From: Neptunicella marina
Lineage (GTDB): Bacteria > Pseudomonadota > Gammaproteobacteria > Enterobacterales > Alteromonadaceae
DNA: 64,000 nucleotides
Assembly: GCF_014270035.1 (NCBI RefSeq)
Contig: NZ_JACNEP010000010.1
Coordinates: forward strand, 1 to 64,000
Direction of reading: 5' to 3'
In this document: positions 1 to 9,340 of the stretch, piece by piece
How positions within the stretch are numbered: position 1 is the stretch's first letter
Layout: each line of letters opens with the position of its first letter
The notes under the pieces: generated by a model
What the model saw: only the letters and a program-made list of their open reading frames with translations
Database searches by the model: none
What the model was told of the DNA's origin: nothing
Translations under genes and position numbers: made by a program

Positions 1-96
1 GATTCAGTAGGAATCAACGAAGAAATAATTCGTCGTTATGTTAGGCATCAGGAAAAAATGGAGAGGCAAGAGCAAGCTGAGCTTGCTCTGGACTAG
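1..96 (+). CDS. tnpA: IS200/IS605-family transposase, C-terminal fragment cut by window edge
   Basis: Frame 1 reads 31 residues to a TAG stop. It contains an IIRRYVRHQEKMER stretch followed by an acidic, Glu/Gln-rich tail. This pattern, a helix with R-x-Y-V-x-x-Q-E, is what I recall at the C-terminus of IS200-like Y1 transposases, where the helix bearing the catalytic tyrosine precedes a short tail. The catalytic HUH motif would lie upstream, outside the window. The call rests on the short tail plus the hairpins that follow it. Confidence 0.65.
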   Translation, partial: DSVGINEEIIRRYVRHQEKMERQEQAELALD

Positions 97-146
97 AAGG
101 CCCCCTTTTAGGGGGTTAACACAAAGCCACCTTCTTCAGAAGGTGG
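1..146 (+). mobile_element. Right end of an IS200/IS605-type insertion sequence (partial)
   Basis: The sequence opens inside a transposase reading frame, which stops at 94-96. It is followed by two hairpins: a C5/G5 stem at 101-115 with loop TTTTA, and a near-perfect palindrome at 127-146 (CCACCTTC, loop TTCA, GAAGGTGG). IS200/IS605 elements lack terminal inverted repeats and end in such subterminal hairpins, which the Y1 transposase recognises as single-stranded DNA. Downstream of the hairpin, coding similarity to an esterase begins at about 150-165, so the element lies inside that gene. The left end is outside the window and the exact right boundary cannot be fixed from one copy. Confidence 0.75.
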
Positions 147-149
147 ATT

Positions 150-700
150 CTTTACATAACCGCCCCAAAGACTGGCAGCATTCCGGTGGAGCACCTGCTT
201 TTAGCAGGATTCTAAAGAATCAAATCATTCCTTTTGTTGAAAACCACTATGATATCAAGGATTCCAGCCGCACCCTGATTGGAAAATCGATGAGTGGATT
301 GGCAGCAACTTATATTGCACTAACACAGTCTGATTTATTTCAACAATACCTGATTATTAGCCCTTCATTGTGGTGGGACGACTGGACATACCCAAGGCAT
401 CAACGCGCCATCAATCAACTTGCAACATCATCTGCGGCTATGGCTTATTCTCGTTCGACAAGGATTTATTTTGCTGTAGGTGATGACGAAGAACGTATGG
501 GAATGGTAACCGATATTTATGTGCTGACTAACATGCTGGTGAAACAACAACGCCCCAATCTGTAAATTGCCGTGGATGTTATGACAGATATGAATCATGA
601 AGGTGCATTTCCGCAGGGATTTATGCGGGGCATAGTTGGATTATTCAGTGAACCGCAGGTTAAAGCTCATCCAATAGATAAACGACTGGTTTGGCGTTAA
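150..700 (+). pseudogene. Alpha/beta-hydrolase (esterase D-like, PF00756) remnant, disrupted by IS and by an in-frame stop
   Basis: From about 150 the + strand encodes the C-terminal part of a PF00756-type serine esterase. The nucleophile elbow GKSMSG lies near 280-297, followed by ISPSLWWDD, a segment typical of enterochelin/acyl-esterase relatives. The N-terminal half is missing because the IS end abuts it. The frame then meets TAA at 563-565, yet the same frame stays open and family-like after it (MTDMNHEGAFPQGF, holding the expected catalytic His) until a second TAA at 698-700. A single CAA-to-TAA change would explain the first stop. An ATG at 38 could open a 175-codon frame, but that start lies in IS DNA and is not the native start. 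The gene is almost certainly non-functional. Confidence 0.85.
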
Positions 701-791
701 ATATTTTCTATATTTGACAACTGCTTATATTTTCACGAGACTGACTCTGACCACTTTTTATACAAAGCATCAATATTTCAGGGAGAAAATT

Positions 792-1817
792 ATGCGTTAT
801 CCATTGCTTATGGTTACCAGCTTGATTGTGCTTAGCGCTTGTAAGAGTGTTACACCAGACTTGGCAAATCAATTACAACCAAACATTACACCATTAGGCA
901 TTGATTGTGATGACTGCATTAATGGTCGCGATTTACTGATTTCCGCCAATCAAATCGTCAGGCAACATAGCTCACTAACTGATGATGCTATCGATACTTA
1001 CGATGCAAATGGCAGCCACACCTTCACATTAGAAAATGTGCAATTACAGGACGTGCAAAACCAATTATCGGGTGACGCTTTTTTATCTGGCAATCAGGTA
1101 ATTTATCTAAAGGGCGATCAACAATTTCAGATTAATATTCCCGCCGCTATCATTCCACCAGAACAGTTATACCATAGCCGTGTCGCGGATATTGAAGTTG
1201 ATAATGGTAAAATATATGCAGCCATTAAAGCAGGTGATAGCGGTAACGGCATCGTTGAGGGACGCTATGGTAAAATCTATTTGGTCGTAGCAAACAATAA
1301 TGGTAACGCACAATTAATTAAGTCGTTTTTTGATTACAAAGTCAGACCACCCACTTCATCTTTTGTTTATTATGGAAGGTTAATCTTTGGCTATGACTCG
1401 ATTAATGTCAATCGTGTTTCACTGGATGTGACAGATAACAATATATTGTTTGGTGTTTCATCCATATCAGTTGTAAGACTCGGCAATCAAGGAAATAGAT
1501 TAAACGGCTCTTTTTTGCAGGTGTTTGATAAACAGAGCCTAAAAGAGCAAAGATTATATTACTCAGATCAGGCTGCACTTTCCGGCAGCCCATCGTTTAA
1601 GTCGTATAAAAATGTAGTCAATTTTGGCGAGTTTTATCGCGTTGGTGATTTCGTTGTGAGTGGAAATAGCGTAATAAACTGGCGTGATGGTAGTTCCCTT
1701 AATTTCACTCAGGCAGACAATTTTGTCGGTTTAACCGAAAAATGCGCGCTTTACGCATTCGAGCAAGACTCCGGTCATAAACAACTTTATTGCGATGCGA
1801 TTAATCTGTCTATCTAA
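792..1817 (+). CDS. Predicted lipoprotein of unknown function
   Basis: 341 residues from ATG 792, preceded by a GGGAGA ribosome site about 6 nt upstream. The N-terminus MRYPLLMVTSLIVLSAC is a lipoprotein signal with lipobox LSAC, so Cys17 should be lipidated and the protein placed in the envelope. The mature part begins with a CDDC motif about 25 residues after the lipid Cys, and then has a beta-rich, Asn/Gly/Ser-rich composition. I recognise no family. A longer frame opens at 714, but it would bury the signal peptide. The gene stands alone between the esterase remnant and a strong bidirectional terminator shared with ffh. Confidence 0.75.
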   Translation: MRYPLLMVTSLIVLSACKSVTPDLANQLQPNITPLGIDCDDCINGRDLLISANQIVRQHSSLTDDAIDTYDANGSHTFTLENVQLQDVQNQLSGDAFLSGNQVIYLKGDQQFQINIPAAIIPPEQLYHSRVADIEVDNGKIYAAIKAGDSGNGIVEGRYGKIYLVVANNNGNAQLIKSFFDYKVRPPTSSFVYYGRLIFGYDSINVNRVSLDVTDNNILFGVSSISVVRLGNQGNRLNGSFLQVFDKQSLKEQRLYYSDQAALSGSPSFKSYKNVVNFGEFYRVGDFVVSGNSVINWRDGSSLNFTQADNFVGLTEKCALYAFEQDSGHKQLYCDAINLSI

Positions 1818-1832
1818 CTAAACTCAATCTGA

Positions 1833-1879
1833 GTTAGTCATAAAAAAGCCAGCTTAATGCTGGCTTTTTTATGACTAAC
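1833..1879. terminator. Bidirectional Rho-independent terminator between lipoprotein gene and ffh
   Basis: A perfect 21-bp inverted repeat (1833-1853 against 1859-1879) with loop TTAAT. The GC core GCCAGC/GCTGGC is flanked by A6 on one side and T6 on the other, so either strand gives a hairpin followed by U residues. It serves the convergent genes ending at 1817 and 1883. The outer arms (GTTAGTCAT) extend the stem well beyond what termination needs. Confidence 0.93.
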
Positions 1880-1882
1880 AGA

Positions 1883-3268
1883 CTAACGTTTCGGGAAAAA
1901 TCCCCCCGGTCCTCCCATACCACCGGGAGGCATCATGCCTTTCATTTTTTTCATCATTTTACCCATACCGCCACCGGTCATTTTTTTCATCATTTTCTGC
2001 ATTTGGGTAAATTGTTTAAGTAAACGGTTAACATCCTGAATTTGGGTGCCCGAACCTGCGGCAATACGACGTTTACGTGAGCCTTTGATAATATCGGGGC
2101 GTTCACGCTCAGCCGGAGTCATTGAATTAATAATGGCCTCCATCTGATTAAACGACTTGTCGTTAGCTTTGTCCTTTATCTGATCAGTCATATTGCCCAT
2201 GCCCGGTAATTTATCCAGCATTGACATCATGCCACCCATGTTGCGCATTTGCTCGAGCTGCTCTTTGAAATCCTGTAAATCGAAACCTTTGCCTTTTTGA
2301 ACTTTACTTGCCAGTTTTTGCGCTTTGTCCTTATCGACTTTACGCTCAACTTCTTCGATTAAACTAAGCACATCGCCCATGCCAAGAATACGGGAGGCAA
2401 TACGGTCAGGATGGAATGGCTCAAGGGCATCAATTTTTTCGCCCATACCGATAAATTTAATCGGCTTGCCCGTAATATGTCGCACAGATAACGCTGCACC
2501 ACCGCGTGCATCACCATCGGCTTTAGTCAGGATAACACCGGTTAATGGCAAAGATTCGTTAAAGGCTTTGGCTGTATTCGCAGCATCCTGCCCCGTCATG
2601 GCATCGACCACAAACAGGGTTTCTACCGGATTCACTGCTTTGTGCAGCGCCTGAATTTCCTGCATCATTTCGCCATCAACATGCAAACGACCTGCTGTAT
2701 CCACCAACAGTACATCGGCAAATTGTTTTTTCGCGCTCTCAATCGCGCCATTTACAATATCGATAGGTTTTTGATCTGCACTGGATGGGAAAAACTCCAC
2801 ACCAACATCATTGGCCAGGGTTTCCAATTGCTTAATCGCGGCAGGACGGTATACGTCAGCACTGACCACCATCACTTTTTTCTTTTGACGATCTTTTAAT
2901 AGTTTGGCCAACTTACCCACTGAGGTGGTTTTACCGGCACCTTGTAACCCAGCCATAAGCACAACGGCAGGCGGCTGAGCGGCCAGGTTAAGAGTTTCAT
3001 TGGCTGAACCCATTACCGCTTCAAGTTCAGACTGAACAATCTTGATAAATACCTGACCAGGGTTAAGGTTTTTACTTACCTCAACACCCACTGCGCGTTC
3101 TTTAACATTGGCAATAAATTCACGCACAACGGGCAAGGCCACATCGGCCTCTAACAGCGCCATGCGCACTTCACGCAAAGTATCTTTGATATTATCTTCG
3201 GTCAGGCGACCTTTGCCGCTGATATTTTTTAACGTTTGACCGAGACGTTCAGAAAGATTTTCAAACAT
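1883..3268 (-). CDS. ffh: Signal recognition particle protein Ffh (SRP54)
   Basis: The GTPase subunit of SRP; with 4.5S RNA it targets nascent membrane proteins to FtsY. 461 residues from the ATG at 3268 (MFENLSERLGQTL, the usual start); a frame extending to 3334 adds 22 non-homologous residues. The N domain covers about 1-90. The G domain has G1 GLQGAGKTT (about 107-115), DTAGRLH (G3) and TKADGDARGG (G4 region). The C-terminal M domain is methionine-rich (QMRNMGGMMSML, KMMKKMKGMMPPGG) for signal-sequence and RNA binding. Divergent from the ypjD-like gene, as in many gammaproteobacteria. Nothing is odd about it. Confidence 0.98.
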   Translation of the reverse strand: MFENLSERLGQTLKNISGKGRLTEDNIKDTLREVRMALLEADVALPVVREFIANVKERAVGVEVSKNLNPGQVFIKIVQSELEAVMGSANETLNLAAQPPAVVLMAGLQGAGKTTSVGKLAKLLKDRQKKKVMVVSADVYRPAAIKQLETLANDVGVEFFPSSADQKPIDIVNGAIESAKKQFADVLLVDTAGRLHVDGEMMQEIQALHKAVNPVETLFVVDAMTGQDAANTAKAFNESLPLTGVILTKADGDARGGAALSVRHITGKPIKFIGMGEKIDALEPFHPDRIASRILGMGDVLSLIEEVERKVDKDKAQKLASKVQKGKGFDLQDFKEQLEQMRNMGGMMSMLDKLPGMGNMTDQIKDKANDKSFNQMEAIINSMTPAERERPDIIKGSRKRRIAAGSGTQIQDVNRLLKQFTQMQKMMKKMTGGGMGKMMKKMKGMMPPGGMGGPGGFFPKR

Positions 3269-3420
3269 AATAAACTTTGTAAGTCCTGAGATTTTGCGGC
3301 AGATTATACCTAACTTGAACCAATTAAAGAACATACAAAGACAAACAGTCTTACAACCCTTGCGTTCCCTGCCTGCCTCAAGGTATAAACGCAGGCACTT
3401 TATAAATAAGGTTTTTTTGG

Positions 3421-4215
3421 ATGTCCTGGCTCTATATTTTCATTATTGTCATGTATTTGGCGGCGACAGCGTCAATTTCAACCCGACTATTTCATCAGCA
3501 AGGCCCACAGCATAAACTCGCCGGTATTTTTGCCATTGTCGCTTTAGTGGCTCACGCCTTTCTACTCAATCAGCGTATCCTTACCGAGCCGGGACAGGAT
3601 ATGAGCATTACCAATGTTGCATCACTTATCGCCTGGTTAATTACCTGTAGCATGACGTTTGCCTCTTTCTCACTGGCCAGTGCATTATTATTACCAATGG
3701 TTTACGGTTTTAGTGCCATGGTTATTTTGATCCAATGGCTATTGCCAACACATCATGTCATGTATGTTCAAATGGAGCCTGCGTTAATTAGTCATATCAC
3801 GATTGCACTACTGGCATATGGCTGTCTGGTGATTGCTTTTTTATATGCTTTGCAACTCAGTTACATTAATTATCGTTTAAAACACCGTCAGGCATCCTTA
3901 TTGCATTCCTCCTTGCCGCCACTGATGCGTGTCGAATCGGTGTTATTTAAATTATTGCTGATTGGTACCATTATGTTGTCATTGTCTCTAATTAGCGGCT
4001 TTTTCTTTTTAGATAACATGCTAAAAAGTCAGATACATAAGACGGTATTATCCTGCATCGCGTGGGTGTTGTATGTCACAGTGCTAATTGGTCACCACAA
4101 ATTTGGCTGGCGTGGCAAACCGGTTGTGGCATCAACAATTGCTGGTGCCATGTTATTGACACTGGCCTATTTTGGCAGTCGCTTTGTTAAAGAAGTGATT
4201 TTAGGTCGCTTTTAG
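3421..4215 (+). CDS. CcsA/YpjD-like cytochrome c assembly-family membrane protein
   Basis: 264 residues, about eight hydrophobic segments. The middle part (HITIALLAYGCLVIAFLYALQ) matches the CcsA/ResC/HemX-type core, with a histidine available for haem handling. In Enterobacteria the equivalent (ypjD) also lies next to ffh and the corB-like gene yfjD, so position supports the call. The family includes System II cytochrome c maturation proteins, but the precise role of the YpjD subgroup is not settled, so haem transport or handling is only an inference. Start chosen at ATG 3421, which begins directly with a membrane helix. Confidence 0.85.
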   Translation: MSWLYIFIIVMYLAATASISTRLFHQQGPQHKLAGIFAIVALVAHAFLLNQRILTEPGQDMSITNVASLIAWLITCSMTFASFSLASALLLPMVYGFSAMVILIQWLLPTHHVMYVQMEPALISHITIALLAYGCLVIAFLYALQLSYINYRLKHRQASLLHSSLPPLMRVESVLFKLLLIGTIMLSLSLISGFFFLDNMLKSQIHKTVLSCIAWVLYVTVLIGHHKFGWRGKPVVASTIAGAMLLTLAYFGSRFVKEVILGRF

Positions 4216-4300
4216 CTATAATGCGGCTCTACGCGTTGGTCTTATTTTACGTCGTGTAACAACGGGACCAATTGGATTTAAACTGTATAGGACATTTTAG

Positions 4301-5584
4301 TTGGACGAAATATCCACCAGCGGCCTGTTAATGATTCTGGCCATTCTGATCTTTATTTCTGCATTTTTCTCTAGTTCTGAAACCGGCATGATGACGATAA
4401 ACCGCTATCGTTTGAAGCATTTGGTCAAACAGGAGCATTCGGGCGCAAAACGGGTTAATGAGCTACTAAAACGTCCGGACAGATTGATCGGTTTAATTCT
4501 GATTGGCAATAATCTTGTTAATATCGCAGCATCTTCTATCGCTACCATAATAGGCATGCGCCTATATGGCGATACTGGCATTGTGATAGCGACATTTGCG
4601 CTAACGTTAGTGATTCTGGTGTTTGCCGAGGTAACGCCCAAAACATTGGCGGCGCTGTATCCAGAGAAGATTTCCTTCCCTAGTTCGTTGATTTTATTGC
4701 CGTTACTATTTGTACTTTATCCTGTGGTTTATATCGTAAATGGTATTACAAACAGTATGTTAGCCATTTTCCGTATTAGCCCTGTCGATAACGATGGACA
4801 TAACTTAAGTAAGGAAGAGTTACGAACTGTGGTGCATGAAGCAGGTGTTATGATCCCCAAACAACACCGCGAAATGCTTAAAAGTATCTTCGAGCTGGAA
4901 AAAGTGACTGCCGAAGACATTATGATCCCGCGCAACGAAATTGTATCTATCGATATCAATAATGACTGGAAGGATATCCAAAAGCAGTTAACCCACTCTC
5001 AACACACTCGTGTATTACTTTACCGCGATACAATTGATGATGCTGTCGGCTTTATTCATGTGCGTGACGCGCTGCGCCTGCTTGCAAAAGATGAGTTTTC
5101 CAAAGCTAACTTGTTACGTGCTGTAAGAGAAATCTACTTCACCCCTGAATCCACGCCATTAAATACCCTGATGGTCAAATTCCAGAACGCCAAGGAGCGT
5201 ATTGGTCTGGTTGTAGATGAATACGGAGATATTCAGGGTTTGGTGACGCTGGAAGATATACTTGAAGAAATTGTCGGTGATTTCACCACCACCATGCAAC
5301 CGGCTCACAGCAAAGATGTTCACATTCAACCTGATGGCTCTATTCTCCTCGATGGATCAGCTAACATCCGTGACCTTAATAAAGAAATGGACTGGCAATT
5401 CCCCACCGAAGGTCCAAAAACCTTAAATGGATTAATTATTGAGTTTCTGGAAGAAATACCGCAATCCAACATTGGTTTTAGATTAGCGGGTTACCCGATT
5501 GAAATTCTGGACATTAGTGACAATATGGTGAAAACGGTGCGTATTATGCCAGAGCGCTATGTACCACCTTCCGCCAGCGAATAA
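4301..5584 (+). CDS. corB: CorB/YfjD-type CNNM-CBS transporter (HlyC/CorC family)
   Basis: 427 residues from a TTG codon at 4301. The N-terminal sequence (AFFSSSETGMMTINRYRLKHL) matches family members right up to this start, and no ATG is available upstream. The CNNM membrane domain (about 1-190) has a conserved EVTPKTLAALYPE segment. A cytosolic CBS pair follows (about 200-340, with VVDEYGDIQGLVTLEDILEEIVGDF), then a CorC_HlyC domain (about 345-420). Related proteins move or regulate Mg2+/Co2+ across the inner membrane. It lies 85 nt after the CcsA-like gene, the usual neighbour. Confidence 0.92.
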   Translation: MDEISTSGLLMILAILIFISAFFSSSETGMMTINRYRLKHLVKQEHSGAKRVNELLKRPDRLIGLILIGNNLVNIAASSIATIIGMRLYGDTGIVIATFALTLVILVFAEVTPKTLAALYPEKISFPSSLILLPLLFVLYPVVYIVNGITNSMLAIFRISPVDNDGHNLSKEELRTVVHEAGVMIPKQHREMLKSIFELEKVTAEDIMIPRNEIVSIDINNDWKDIQKQLTHSQHTRVLLYRDTIDDAVGFIHVRDALRLLAKDEFSKANLLRAVREIYFTPESTPLNTLMVKFQNAKERIGLVVDEYGDIQGLVTLEDILEEIVGDFTTTMQPAHSKDVHIQPDGSILLDGSANIRDLNKEMDWQFPTEGPKTLNGLIIEFLEEIPQSNIGFRLAGYPIEILDISDNMVKTVRIMPERYVPPSASE

Positions 5585-5597
5585 TCTGCAACGTGCC

Positions 5598-5777
5598 TCA
5601 GTGATGGGGCTGCTGCTTTTTAGCCTGAATTGTGGCTTTTAGTTTTTCTACCGTTTGGTTAAGTTTCCCTAAGCGCTCAAACAAATCCCTAAGCTCATCA
5701 TCATAAGTAAGCTCTGATTGTGCTACATGGTTTTCCAGCACTTGCTGCAAGTAGGCTGGCAGGCTTTTATTCGACAT
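5598..5777 (-). CDS. Small predicted coiled-coil protein, 59 residues
   Basis: A short minus-strand gene starting at ATG 5777 with a strong Shine-Dalgarno (AAAGGAGAGG, about 2-5 nt upstream) and ending TGA at 5598. The product begins MSNKSLPAYLQQVLENHV and carries a leucine-heptad stretch (LRDLFERLGKLNQTVEKLKATI) that should form a coiled coil, followed by a Lys/Gln/His tail. It has no signal peptide or membrane helix. I do not recognise a named family. It sits between corB (convergent, 13 nt apart) and sixA (same strand, upstream). The ribosome site and the coiled-coil pattern argue that it is real. Confidence 0.7.
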   Translation of the reverse strand: MSNKSLPAYLQQVLENHVAQSELTYDDELRDLFERLGKLNQTVEKLKATIQAKKQQPHH

Positions 5778-5836
5778 ATCCTCTCCTTTCTAAAGAAAGT
5801 TATCGGACAATGCGAAAAAAATGTGAAAGCTTTTTA

Positions 5837-6307
5837 TTAAATTTTTGCAGGCACGTGATAACAAAAGCGCAGCACACCAATATGGGTTTGCTGATCATAT
5901 TCGATATGAATTATTGACGCGGTGGCAAACAGCGGTCCGTGTTGTTGAGTAAGTTTGTCCACCAGATAACATACCAATGGCATATGGCTGACAATCAACA
6001 CATTATCTAATGAATTATCCAGTAAAATACCATCTAATAGTGCCTGAACTTCATCGGCGCTACCTTCAGGAATAAGCTCGTTATAGGTGATGTGTTCTAT
6101 TGGTTGATTATGCTGCTGAACGTGTTCAAAGGTTTGTTGAGCACGCAAAAATGGACTGACCATCGCTAAATCTATTGAAGCTCCCTGACTTTTTAGCCAT
6201 TCACCTGCTTCTGCTGCTTCATCAACGCCTTTTACGGTTAGCGCTCGCAGGCTATCCTGACCGTTTGATTGCTCGGCGTCACCGTGACGCATAATGTACA
6301 AATTCAT
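5837..6307 (-). CDS. sixA: Phosphohistidine phosphatase SixA
   Basis: 156 residues. A histidine-phosphatase (phosphoglycerate-mutase-like) fold with the catalytic RHG motif at residues 7-9 (MRHGDAEQ), the second conserved segment SPFLRAQQTFE, and a downstream VSHMP histidine. SixA removes phosphate from histidine phosphotransfer proteins; in E. coli this includes ArcB and the nitrogen PTS protein NPr. The length fits the family (about 160). Transcribed away from the M16 peptidase, with about 115 bp between their starts. Confidence 0.93.
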   Translation of the reverse strand: MNLYIMRHGDAEQSNGQDSLRALTVKGVDEAAEAGEWLKSQGASIDLAMVSPFLRAQQTFEHVQQHNQPIEHITYNELIPEGSADEVQALLDGILLDNSLDNVLIVSHMPLVCYLVDKLTQQHGPLFATASIIHIEYDQQTHIGVLRFCYHVPAKI

Positions 6308-6423
6308 CTCAATCCAAAACTCTGCAAACTTCGAGATTAATTATTATCGTAATTTGGATAAAACTTCGCTAACGTTATTCATACGTTACGCTTGTATTAA
6401 ACAAGAATCTTACCGGGTGCCAA

Positions 6424-9186
6424 TTGATAAAAAGTTTATACGATCACCGCAGCTATCACTATTTTATACTCGAAAACAACCTGAAGGTACTAGTAGTTCA
6501 GGACACAAAGTGTAAAAAAAGTGCAGCTGCAGTATCAGTTAACGCCGGACATTTTGCTGACCCTCCACAATACCAAGGGTTAGCGCATCTACTGGAACAC
6601 ATGATTTTTCAGGGATCTGATGCGTTTCCTGAAGCCAATCATCTATCACAATTTATCGAACAACACGGTGGGCATACTAACGCTTACACGGGTACAGAAT
6701 ACAGTCATTTTTATTTTGATGTGGCCAATGACTATTTTGATGAAGCATTACAACAATTTAGCGCAATGCTAAAAAGCCCGAGTTTCACCTCAGATGCGAT
6801 CAAAAAAGAAATAACTACCATTGACGCTGAATTTCTCTCTAAGCAGGGAGATGACTTACGTCGTTTGTACCAGGTGCATAAAGAAACCTGCAATCAACAG
6901 CACCCTTTTAGCCAGTTTTCTGTAGGTAACCAACAAACACTGCCTGTTGATAAAATAACAGAACTAAAAAATGCGCTAATTAATCATCACCAAAGTTTCT
7001 TTACCGGCTCGAATGCAACCTTATGCCTAATATCAAATCACTCTGTTGCGCAACAAATGCAACTGGCGAAACAGTATTTTTCATCATTAGCTCAAGGCAC
7101 CACTGTCAGCAGAACATTGCCAGCGTTGTATGCTCAGAACAACCTTGCTGTTAAATTACATATCAACCCCAAAAAAGATGCCAAGCGATTAATTCTGACC
7201 TTTGCGACGGTACCTCAAAAACAGGATTTTAAAAGCAAACCGTTGCAAATTATTGGACATATATTGGGCGAGGAAGGCCGCGGTAGTTTATTGTGCTATT
7301 TAAAAGAACAAAATTGGGCCACCAGCATGTCTGCAGGACCAGGCATTACTGGAAGTAATTTTTGCGATTTCAATATCAACCTTCAGCTTACCGATGAGGG
7401 ACTAAATGCAATTGATGCCATATGTAATGCAATTTTCTGGCATATCCAGTTAATTCGAAAACAGGGTTTACCAGACTGGCAATTTGCCCAATATCAACAG
7501 TTACTTCAGTTATCATTCGATTTTATTGAAATCCCCAAAAGTCTGGATTACGCCAATCACCTCGCAGGACAGTTACAACACTTTGACGAAAAATACATTC
7601 TGTCCGGTGACGCATTGCTACAGCTAAAAGATGAAAGGCGCTTTCAGCAAGTGCTGGGAGAGCTGGTACCTCAAAATTTACGACTCAAAGTTATCGCTCA
7701 AAACCTTGAAACCAATCAGATCGCTAAGTGGTACAATACGCCATATAAAATAGAGCCTTTATCCGCAAAACTAATTAAACAGTGGTCATCCCCTATCCCC
7801 ATAGACGGCCTGGTGCTGCCCAAAGTCAATCCCTATCTTTGCTCAAACACATCCATAGTGAGTAAAGACCACCACTACAAAACACCGCAACGACTTAATA
7901 GTCAGCCAGGATTGCTTTTCTGGTTTGCTCAGGATCACGAATTTAACATGCCAAAAGGCGATATTTATCTTTCTTTTGACTGCCCATATAGTCAGTTAGG
8001 TGTTGAGCAAACAGCATTAAAGCGATTGTGGCTGGCGACATTACTGGAACAATTAAATGAACAATACTATCAGGCTGAGGCTGCTGGACTCTACTTTCAC
8101 CTTTACCCACATCAGGGCGGTTTCACCCTGCACACCAGTGGCTTTTCTGATAAGCAGATTGATCTGGTAAAAGCGTTAATTGAATCGATTATCAGCTGTA
8201 AATTGGATGTAAAAAGGTTTGAGCAAACCAAATACAAACAATGCGTTTCCGCCCAAAACAGTTTAATGAATAAACCCATAAACCGGTTATTTAACCGATT
8301 AAGTGTACTTTTACAGCGTAATACCCATGGTGTAATTGATATTGCGGAACAACAACAGTTCGCGACATTAAAAGCGACAATGGAAGCAAAACAACAGCTA
8401 CTAAATGAATTTCATCTGCAAGCTTTTATGCATGGAAACTGGCGGGAAAATCAGGCGCAAGACCTTAAACAATATATTCAATGCACACTGGGGGAAAATG
8501 CCAGCTTAACAACATCAATCAACCGTGACATTGTTGATTTACGCTTAACGACTGGCAATATTATTGAGCTTGAAGACTCCAGTCAGGACGCAACGGTAGT
8601 TATGTATTTTCAATCCCCCTCAGAAGCCGTTGAAGATATTGCGATGACCATGTTGGCAGAACAACTTCTGGCGGGTCCTTTTTTTAATGAAATGCGAACA
8701 CAAAAACAGCTGGGTTATTTGCTTGGAACAGGTTATTTTCCAGTAAACCAACATCCCGGAATTGCGTTTTATATCCAATCCCCCACCGCCAGCCCCAATG
8801 AAATGGTGGATGCTATTAACGATTTTATCCACCGTATTGCGCAACAACTGGAAGAATACCCTCTGGAACGTTGGGAAGCCTTAAAGCAAGCGATGATCAA
8901 ACAACTATCAGATAAAGATCAAAATTTATCCATGCGCAGTCAGCGGTTCTGGCTATCGATTGCGCAACAGGACTGGAACTTTGACCAACCTAAACGCTTA
9001 CAAAGCATAGTAAAAAAAATGACACGGGAGCAACTGGCCGCCTTTTGTCAGAATATGGATCAACGCATGGATTTTGGCGAAGTGATATTATATTGCAAAG
9101 GTCGCCATAGCCCGTTGCACCATCCGGTCTACCAGTCAATTAATGACATCCGAGCCTTCAAAAATAGCGCGCATTTTATTCCTTAA
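6424..9186 (+). CDS. M16-family zinc metallopeptidase (pitrilysin/insulysin-like)
   Basis: 920 residues from a TTG at 6424; the N-terminus (YHYFILENNLKVLVVQDTK) aligns with family starts and no ATG precedes it in frame. The inverted zinc motif HLLEH lies at residues 54-58, with the third ligand Glu near 136 in TTIDAEF. Four M16 modules are expected: an active N-terminal half and an inactive C-terminal half (with RTQKQLGYLLGTGYFPV near 760, a conserved C-terminal feature). No signal peptide is visible, unlike periplasmic pitrilysin, so a cytoplasmic location is likely. Substrates are probably short peptides. Confidence 0.92.
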   Translation: MIKSLYDHRSYHYFILENNLKVLVVQDTKCKKSAAAVSVNAGHFADPPQYQGLAHLLEHMIFQGSDAFPEANHLSQFIEQHGGHTNAYTGTEYSHFYFDVANDYFDEALQQFSAMLKSPSFTSDAIKKEITTIDAEFLSKQGDDLRRLYQVHKETCNQQHPFSQFSVGNQQTLPVDKITELKNALINHHQSFFTGSNATLCLISNHSVAQQMQLAKQYFSSLAQGTTVSRTLPALYAQNNLAVKLHINPKKDAKRLILTFATVPQKQDFKSKPLQIIGHILGEEGRGSLLCYLKEQNWATSMSAGPGITGSNFCDFNINLQLTDEGLNAIDAICNAIFWHIQLIRKQGLPDWQFAQYQQLLQLSFDFIEIPKSLDYANHLAGQLQHFDEKYILSGDALLQLKDERRFQQVLGELVPQNLRLKVIAQNLETNQIAKWYNTPYKIEPLSAKLIKQWSSPIPIDGLVLPKVNPYLCSNTSIVSKDHHYKTPQRLNSQPGLLFWFAQDHEFNMPKGDIYLSFDCPYSQLGVEQTALKRLWLATLLEQLNEQYYQAEAAGLYFHLYPHQGGFTLHTSGFSDKQIDLVKALIESIISCKLDVKRFEQTKYKQCVSAQNSLMNKPINRLFNRLSVLLQRNTHGVIDIAEQQQFATLKATMEAKQQLLNEFHLQAFMHGNWRENQAQDLKQYIQCTLGENASLTTSINRDIVDLRLTTGNIIELEDSSQDATVVMYFQSPSEAVEDIAMTMLAEQLLAGPFFNEMRTQKQLGYLLGTGYFPVNQHPGIAFYIQSPTASPNEMVDAINDFIHRIAQQLEEYPLERWEALKQAMIKQLSDKDQNLSMRSQRFWLSIAQQDWNFDQPKRLQSIVKKMTREQLAAFCQNMDQRMDFGEVILYCKGRHSPLHHPVYQSINDIRAFKNSAHFIP

Positions 9187-9205
9187 GAGGCTTTATTAAT
9201 CAATT

Positions 9206-9234
9206 AACCCGGTTTATTAAACTCGGGGCTTTTT
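9206..9234 (+). terminator. Probable terminator after the M16 peptidase
   Basis: A hairpin with CCCG at 9208-9211 pairing with CGGG, inner TTTA/TAAA pairs and a small mismatch, followed by GCTTTTT. It begins about 20 nt after the peptidase stop. The stem is imperfect, so confidence is moderate. Confidence 0.6.
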
Positions 9235-9340
9235 ATAATAAGATTTTTACGGTAGATTGGTTGCGCTAATTAGTGTTTGGTGCTACCAACGGATGCAGCG
9301 CCAATAGAAAAAGACAAAACGATTTGTCTACAGGTGTTTT

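Noticed and set aside
38-146. ATG 38 as the true start of the esterase
   Set aside because: The first 36 or so codons are IS DNA read in another frame than the transposase; family similarity begins only after the IS hairpin.
2325-2654. Plus-strand open frame inside ffh
   Set aside because: It lies entirely on the antisense strand of the clearly conserved ffh gene and encodes nothing recognisable.
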